From positions 372,001 to 436,000 of the forward strand of contig NZ_AUCT01000002.1 in assembly GCF_000429905.1 (NCBI RefSeq): 64,000 bases of DNA, read 5' to 3'. Within the stretch, counting starts at the first letter, position 1. Each line of letters starts with the position of its first letter. The position numbers and the translations under genes are program-made. The stretch is from Desulfatibacillum aliphaticivorans DSM 15576. GTDB lineage: Bacteria; Desulfobacterota; Desulfobacteria; Desulfobacterales; Desulfatibacillaceae. This document shows, piece by piece, positions 59,325 to 64,000 of this stretch. The notes beneath the pieces are model-generated. The model did no database searches. It worked only from the letters and a program-made list of their open reading frames with translations, and was not told where the DNA came from.

Positions 59325-60332
59325 TTAACCATCCAATATATATTTGTTTTTCATGGCTATTCTCCGGCCGCGATTCACGGCATGGGTTACCCCTCCACTG
59401 GACATACCCAACTCGCGGGCAAGTTCTGGCTGGGACACCCCCAACTTTTTCGCCGCCCAATAGCAATAAAGACTTCGGGCGTCAGCCAGGGGCCGCTGCC
59501 GCGATTTGGCGAGAACCCACTCCGGCGCGACGCCAAAAAGGGCCGAGGCCTTTTCCAACGCCGTTTTCTTGTCGATGCCTTTGACAGCCAAAAGGTATTT
59601 GCCGGAAAGATTTTCCTTGGCCTGGTTCAGGATCGACTGCACAAAATCCCCATCCCCCAAAATCCGCTGATCGCTTTTCTGCCTGGACTCCTTGGACGGA
59701 AAGACGGCTTTCACAGCGTCCCATCCTCCCAGGCTCCGAACCAGGCCGCCCCCTGTCAGATCCTCTCGCCTGCCCATGGTCAGCCCGGCCTTCACAAAAT
59801 CGTTGTAACGCTTGCGGGAGGCGCGCAAGGAGCCTCCAAAAGACGCCAAAACAAACTCCGCATCTTGCCAGGGGCATGGGCTTTTTCCCAGGAGGACCCT
59901 ATGACCGCAATACCGGTGGGCTGCAAGGCCCTTGAGGTCGGAAACCGCTCCCGCTCTCAGGGGATTCAGATGAATGTATCGGACCAGTTCCTTGAAATAG
60001 GCGTTTTCCTGGCAAAGCACGGACTTTAACCGATTTTGAAACAAGGGGCCATGACGGAAATGCCTGCGATTGAAATATCCGGCGTATCCGGTCATAAGGC
60101 GGCGCATGACATGGGAGATTCCAGCGGGCGGGCTGCGGAACAGAAAATGGGCGTGATTGTCCATGAAAACCCAGGCGTAGCATGCGGTCTGGGTTTCGGG
60201 CAGCACAGATGCGAGGCGATCAACCAGGGCGTCCCGGTCCTGGTCGTCGGCGAAGATCGGCTTGCGCTCGATGCCCCGGACCATCACATGATGCAATAAT
60301 CCAGGCGCGTCTAATCGGGATTTGCGAGGCAT
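59325..60332 (-). CDS. REP-associated tyrosine transposase (RAYT, TnpA_REP)
   Basis: A 335-residue Y1/HUH-family nuclease of the IS200-like RAYT group. MPRKSRLDAPGLLHHVMVRG is the standard start; the HUH pair is in VFMDNHAHFLFRS and the catalytic Tyr in YFKELVRYIHLNPLRAG. After about residue 200 there is an added helix-turn-helix region (LGVSQPELARELGMSSGGVT) like the DnaA-type C-terminus of some RAYTs. It cuts single-stranded REP hairpins and is thought to spread them. It is bracketed by exact inverted REPs, with two solo copies nearby. ATG 60332 is preferred over TTG 60341. Confidence 0.93.
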   Translation of the reverse strand: MPRKSRLDAPGLLHHVMVRGIERKPIFADDQDRDALVDRLASVLPETQTACYAWVFMDNHAHFLFRSPPAGISHVMRRLMTGYAGYFNRRHFRHGPLFQNRLKSVLCQENAYFKELVRYIHLNPLRAGAVSDLKGLAAHRYCGHRVLLGKSPCPWQDAEFVLASFGGSLRASRKRYNDFVKAGLTMGRREDLTGGGLVRSLGGWDAVKAVFPSKESRQKSDQRILGDGDFVQSILNQAKENLSGKYLLAVKGIDKKTALEKASALFGVAPEWVLAKSRQRPLADARSLYCYWAAKKLGVSQPELARELGMSSGGVTHAVNRGRRIAMKNKYILDG

Positions 60333-60378
60333 GATGCTCAAACCTACCTCACTATGCTTTGGTTGTCAAGTTACTAGC

Positions 60379-60396
60379 TTATTAAGGGACGTCCCC
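60379..60396. repeat. RAYT-flanking REP, right
   Basis: TTATTAAGGGACGTCCCC is the exact 18-bp complement of the left copy. AAGTTA lies upstream as in the solo copies. Further CCCC(A/G)AAAACCCC tracts follow at 60396-60430. Confidence 0.85.
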
Positions 60397-60663
60397 AAAA
60401 ACCCCGTCCCCAAAAACCCCAAAAACCACAGGGGGGGCATGTCCGGCAAGACCATATTGGGGCCTTACTGGCCGACACAAAATCCATGCACTCCTTTCTG
60501 GTTTGGCTGGCTAAAAGGAGGCGAAAAGCGGAATATGGGAGAATGTTATAGTGAGTCGCAAACATTGAGCCAAAAGCTGTTCCCCCCTGCAATCCTTTCC
60601 TGTTTCCTTCTTTTCTTCAAGTGTGATAAGCAAAACCATGCATTCAAAAGAGGGGGACTCTTA

Positions 60664-62496
60664 TTGTTGAATAATCGCATTAAAAATAACCTGCAAATAA
60701 AAGTGATTGCACTTTTTTTGCCGCTATCCCTCATCCCGATGGTGGCGGTGGGAGTTTTTTCCCTAAAAACAGCAGAAGAAATCGTCGTCAGCATGGTCAA
60801 CATCCAAATGAACAATGTGGCCGATGACAAGGTAAACTTGCTTGAACGTTGGCTTACGGAACGCAGAGCCGATCTTTTAGTGATAGCGGATTCTTCCTTC
60901 CTCGGATCAATGGATCCTGATATAATTGGACCTTATCTAAATAGCGTTTGTTCCAATTACAAAGTTTACAGGGAGGTTTTCGTAATATCTTCCGAAGGGG
61001 AGATTGTTTTTCGAAATACAGGTGTGCAATCGGGCGAGGAATGGAGGGATGGCCTTGAGTACCCCATAGACAGTTACTTCATGTCAGAAATTACTTTCAG
61101 GCCTGGAGATAAGGAGTCCGCTTTTCGTATTGCCGCCCCTATTCTTGACGAAAAAGGCCATGCACGGGGGACCGTTTTCGCCACAGTGGGGACGAGCTCT
61201 ATCCTGAACATCATCCTGAAAGTAAGTCTTGGCGAAACAGGGGAATGCTACTTGGTGGACAAAAATGGGGCCTTTTTGGCGCACAACGACCCCCGTAGGA
61301 TTTTGACGGAAAATATTTCCCATTCTGGAAGTTTTACAAACATATTCGTCTCGCAAGACAGAGAGACGGCCTACTTGGACTATCGCGGCATTGAGGTGTT
61401 AGGAACCTCTCGGAAAGTGCCGGGGACCGATTGGTACCTTGTTGTCGAGCAGGACCGGGACGAGGCTTTTCAAAGCGCCCAAATATTGAAACGCCACTTC
61501 TTTTTAATAGCGGCGTTTTCTTTGTGCTATGCGGTGGTATTGGCTTGGGCTATTTCCCGTTACCTGATCAGCCCTATAAAAGATTTGAGCAGGTCCGCAA
61601 ACATTCTCGCCGACGGAGAATTTGACAAGGCTGCAGTCCGGACCGACCGAAAGGATGAGATCGGTTTACTCTATCAAGCATTTAACCACATGGCGTTACA
61701 GCTTAAGGAGAGACAGGACTCCCTTGCAAAGGAAGTGGACTTGAAAGAATCGGAGTTGCATGAAACGGATATCATGTTGCAACAATCGAGGCTGGCAGCG
61801 GCCAGGTCTGAAAAATTTGCAGCGCTGGGGCGTCTGGGCGCGGGGGTGACTCATGAGATAAGAACCCCCCTTACATCAATCAAACTTTTTCTGGAATCAG
61901 TTCAGAGCGAGATAGAGATATCGCCCGATTATAAAGAGGATTTTATGATCGCGATGATGCAAGTAACGAGAATAGAAAACACCATCAACCGTTTTCTCGA
62001 CTTTGCGAAGCCTCAAAAATTGGTATTTTCATCCATGGATATACAGCAGGTAGTAGAAGACGTTCTTTCCGTTGTCAGGCCTATGGCCAATAAACAAGAA
62101 TGCATTGTGTATAAAAAAATTGGCGCGAATTTACCCAAAATACAGGGAGACAAAAAAATTTTAGAAGAAGCCCTTATCAACCTGCTGATCAATTCACTGG
62201 AGGCTATGGAACTCCAGGGCCGAATTGACGTGTCTGCCAAAATGGGTTCTTTTCAAATAGATGGAAAGGACGTATCGTGCGTCAGGGTGGACATATCAGA
62301 CACAGGGTCTGGTATTTCAGAAGAAAACATCCCCAACGTCTTTGATCCTTTCTTTACAACAAAAGCGTCTGGATCCGGGCTCGGACTGTCGATGGCTCAC
62401 AGCGCTATACAGCGCCATGGGGGAGGGCTGCGTGTGGAAAGCACTGTTGGCAAAGGAACGATTTTTTCCATTTTTCTTCCAACAGAGCAGCACTGA
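60664..62496 (+). CDS. membrane sensor histidine kinase
   Basis: A 610-residue kinase. TM1 spans IKVIALFLPLSLIPMVAVGV, then a 270-residue extracytoplasmic dCache-like sensor domain, TM2 (FLIAAFSLCYAVVLAWAISR), HAMP, HisKA with the phosphorylated His in GAGVTHEIRTPLTSIKLF, and HATPase with DTGSGISEENIPNVFDPFF and GSGLGLSMAHSAI. The likely start is TTG 60664 behind AGAGGGGG; the frame stays open upstream to 60322 but that part is repeat DNA. The response regulator follows 16 nt downstream. The signal is unknown; an organic acid is a usual ligand for such sensors. Confidence 0.88.
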   Translation: MLNNRIKNNLQIKVIALFLPLSLIPMVAVGVFSLKTAEEIVVSMVNIQMNNVADDKVNLLERWLTERRADLLVIADSSFLGSMDPDIIGPYLNSVCSNYKVYREVFVISSEGEIVFRNTGVQSGEEWRDGLEYPIDSYFMSEITFRPGDKESAFRIAAPILDEKGHARGTVFATVGTSSILNIILKVSLGETGECYLVDKNGAFLAHNDPRRILTENISHSGSFTNIFVSQDRETAYLDYRGIEVLGTSRKVPGTDWYLVVEQDRDEAFQSAQILKRHFFLIAAFSLCYAVVLAWAISRYLISPIKDLSRSANILADGEFDKAAVRTDRKDEIGLLYQAFNHMALQLKERQDSLAKEVDLKESELHETDIMLQQSRLAAARSEKFAALGRLGAGVTHEIRTPLTSIKLFLESVQSEIEISPDYKEDFMIAMMQVTRIENTINRFLDFAKPQKLVFSSMDIQQVVEDVLSVVRPMANKQECIVYKKIGANLPKIQGDKKILEEALINLLINSLEAMELQGRIDVSAKMGSFQIDGKDVSCVRVDISDTGSGISEENIPNVFDPFFTTKASGSGLGLSMAHSAIQRHGGGLRVESTVGKGTIFSIFLPTEQH

Positions 62497-62512
62497 GGAT
62501 TTTAGAAACATT

Positions 62513-63958
62513 ATGGAAAAGATACTGATCATTGATGATGATGAGGGACTAACCCACTTTCTTAACCGTTTTTTTTCAAGAAAGGGTTATAAGGTCCAAG
62601 TATGCACGGACAGCCTGTCCGCCCTGGATCTGATCGCCCGGGAACCTTTTGACCTGATCCTTCTGGATTACAAAGTCCCGGGGCTCAACGGGCTTGATAC
62701 GCTCAAAAGGATTAAAAAATCACAGGTTAAAACGCCTGTTATCATCATGACGGCCTACGGGACAACGGAAACAGCCATCGAGGCCATGAAGATAGGGGCC
62801 TATGAGTACCTTCCCAAACCTTTCGACAGAAAGGACTTGAGCAAAATCAGCTATGATGCCCTCGTTATCAATCGGCAGATGAAGGAGGTCGTCCGTTTTC
62901 CACAGTCGGGGGGAGAACCGTCCCCCACTGCGGCAAGAGGGGCATTGAGCATTATCGGCAGCAGCAAAAAGATGCAGAATGTCTATAAGCTGATCGGACA
63001 AGTGGCTGAAAAAAACGTTTCTGTTCTGATAGGAGGAGAAAGCGGCACGGGAAAAGAGTTGGTTGCAAGAGCGATTTATCACCACAGCGTTCGCAAAGAC
63101 CGCCCCTTTATGGCCATCAACTGTGCAGCCATACCGGACTCTCTTTTTGAAAGCGAATTGTTCGGCTACGAGCGCGGGGCCTTTACGGGAGCGGATCGTG
63201 TATATATTGGGAAAATTGAACGGTGCGATGGCGGAACCTTGTTTCTGGATGAAGTTGGAGACATGTCCCCATCCGCGCAGGCAAAAATTCTGAGGGTGCT
63301 TCAGGAGGAGGCCTTTGAGAGGCTCGGGAGTGCCGAAACGATAAGGGTTAATGTCCGAATCATAGCGGCAACCAATAAAAACTTGGAAGAGGAAGTGAAA
63401 AATGGCCGGTTCAGGGAGGATCTCTATTGGAGGTTAAAAATTATTTCCATTGACATGCCTGAACTCAGGGAACGTGCTGAAGACATACCGGAATTGGTAA
63501 AATATTTTGTCAGCCGATTCAGCAAGGAGTATTCTAAGCCGGTCCAGCATGTTTCGGACGGAGTAATGGAAAGACTTCAAGCCTATTCCTGGCCTGGAAA
63601 CGTCAGAGAACTTGAAAACTGTATCCGCCGCGCCGTTCTCCTTTGCTCCGGAGAAATCATTGTGGAGGAAAATCTCATAGCGATGGAGCGGGAGTCGGAG
63701 AATTGCGTTCAGGGCCAGGGCAAGGAGCACCTACCGGAGAATTTAATACAGAAACTGGACGAGCTCATCACCGGAATCATGAAGATTGCAAACCAAGATG
63801 CGCACGCCAAAGTCATGGATACGGTGGAAGAGGCGCTGATAAAAAAAACCTTAGAGAATTGCGGCAACAACCAAGTTCAGGCCGCTAAAATGCTTGGAAT
63901 CAGTCGGAACACCCTGCGAAGCCGAATTAAAAAGCTCAATGAAAAGAGCTATGATTAA
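62513..63958 (+). CDS. sigma-54-dependent response regulator (NtrC/AtoC type)
   Basis: A 481-residue response regulator. The receiver domain begins MEKILIIDDDEGLTHFLNRF with the phospho-acceptor Asp at about residue 52 (LILLDYKVPGLNG); the AAA+ domain has GGESGTGKELVARA, the GAFTGA loop and LFLDEVGDM; the Fis HTH is AAKMLGISRNTLRSRIKKL. It forms a two-component pair with the kinase upstream. ATG 62513 gives a normal receiver start. Its target genes must lie after the window end or elsewhere. The last 42 nt hold nothing. Confidence 0.93.
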   Translation: MEKILIIDDDEGLTHFLNRFFSRKGYKVQVCTDSLSALDLIAREPFDLILLDYKVPGLNGLDTLKRIKKSQVKTPVIIMTAYGTTETAIEAMKIGAYEYLPKPFDRKDLSKISYDALVINRQMKEVVRFPQSGGEPSPTAARGALSIIGSSKKMQNVYKLIGQVAEKNVSVLIGGESGTGKELVARAIYHHSVRKDRPFMAINCAAIPDSLFESELFGYERGAFTGADRVYIGKIERCDGGTLFLDEVGDMSPSAQAKILRVLQEEAFERLGSAETIRVNVRIIAATNKNLEEEVKNGRFREDLYWRLKIISIDMPELRERAEDIPELVKYFVSRFSKEYSKPVQHVSDGVMERLQAYSWPGNVRELENCIRRAVLLCSGEIIVEENLIAMERESENCVQGQGKEHLPENLIQKLDELITGIMKIANQDAHAKVMDTVEEALIKKTLENCGNNQVQAAKMLGISRNTLRSRIKKLNEKSYD

Positions 63959-64000
63959 TCGAAATCCCGACCCGCCTCACTTTGCGTCGCGTAATATGCT

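Noticed and set aside
60322..60663. Longer N-terminus of the histidine kinase
   Set aside because: This part runs through REP sequence and C/A tracts and has no membrane or sensor features; AGAGGGGG before TTG 60664 fits a start there.

Overview
The window reads as chromosome of a strictly anaerobic, sulfate-reducing Desulfobacterota bacterium of the Desulfatibacillum/Desulfobacteraceae kind. This is an inference from content: a selenocysteine formate dehydrogenase plus its tRNA-Sec, many ferredoxin-type proteins, HdrC/HdrB remnants, sigma-54 regulators next to acyl-CoA operons, and a large load of acyl-CoA dehydrogenases and carboxyltransferases. Coding regions are GC-rich. The modification/restriction block at 24-27 kb and the stretches at 12-13 kb and 58-59 kb are visibly more AT-rich and look acquired.

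Layout. 0-11 kb: Sec-containing formate dehydrogenase with an in-frame UGA and a SECIS hairpin, flavodoxin-ferredoxin fusion, glycerol kinase, M48/TPR periplasmic protease, a ferredoxin-type protein, LarC and a PepT-like peptidase, then selC (tRNA-Sec). 11-13.6 kb: a gene-poor, repeat-rich islet with one orphan gene and a toxin-antitoxin pair. 13.6-16.7 kb: a tetR-led operon with two secreted SUMF1-fold proteins that lack the FGE cysteines and a secreted TPR protein. 17-24 kb: PilZ protein, multi-pass membrane protein, NAD synthetase, radical SAM protein, MnmG. 24-27 kb: C5 methyltransferase, DUF3883 PD-(D/E)XK protein and Vsr endonuclease.

27-36 kb: a PAS/sigma-54 activator, a palindromic upstream site, a sigma-54 promoter, then a beta-oxidation operon (thioredoxin-like protein, thiolase, 3-hydroxyacyl-CoA dehydrogenase, enoyl-CoA hydratase, acyl-CoA dehydrogenase) followed by a patatin-like lipase and an acyl-ACP thioesterase. 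36-38 kb: lipoprotein, MOSC protein, HTH/Cys-rich protein. 38-42 kb: nifU-nifS-cysE-cysK, which couples cysteine synthesis to Fe-S assembly, then a decayed hdrCB remnant and a metallophosphoesterase.

44-58 kb: a second sigma-54 activator faces three copies of an 18-bp operator and a sigma-54 promoter that lead into a long catabolic operon: acyl-CoA dehydrogenase, acyl-CoA synthetase, two carboxyltransferase subunits, biotin carrier, hotdog protein, TIGR03084 protein, then three more acyl-CoA dehydrogenases, the last two resembling an alpha/beta heteromer. No biotin carboxylase is present. 58-64 kb: transposase remnant, orphan gene ending inside a REP, a RAYT transposase bracketed by inverted REPs, and a histidine kinase/sigma-54 response regulator pair.

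Three families of non-coding repeats recur: (i) GACGCTGGGTCCCC...GGGGATGACG units, twice arranged as inverted pairs; (ii) a 98-99 bp GC-rich double hairpin; (iii) REPs with a GGGACGTCCC core, linked to the RAYT gene. The strongest candidates for something new are the biotin-carrier/two-carboxyltransferase operon with its operator triplet, the methyltransferase-DUF3883-Vsr cassette, and the RAYT/REP cluster.
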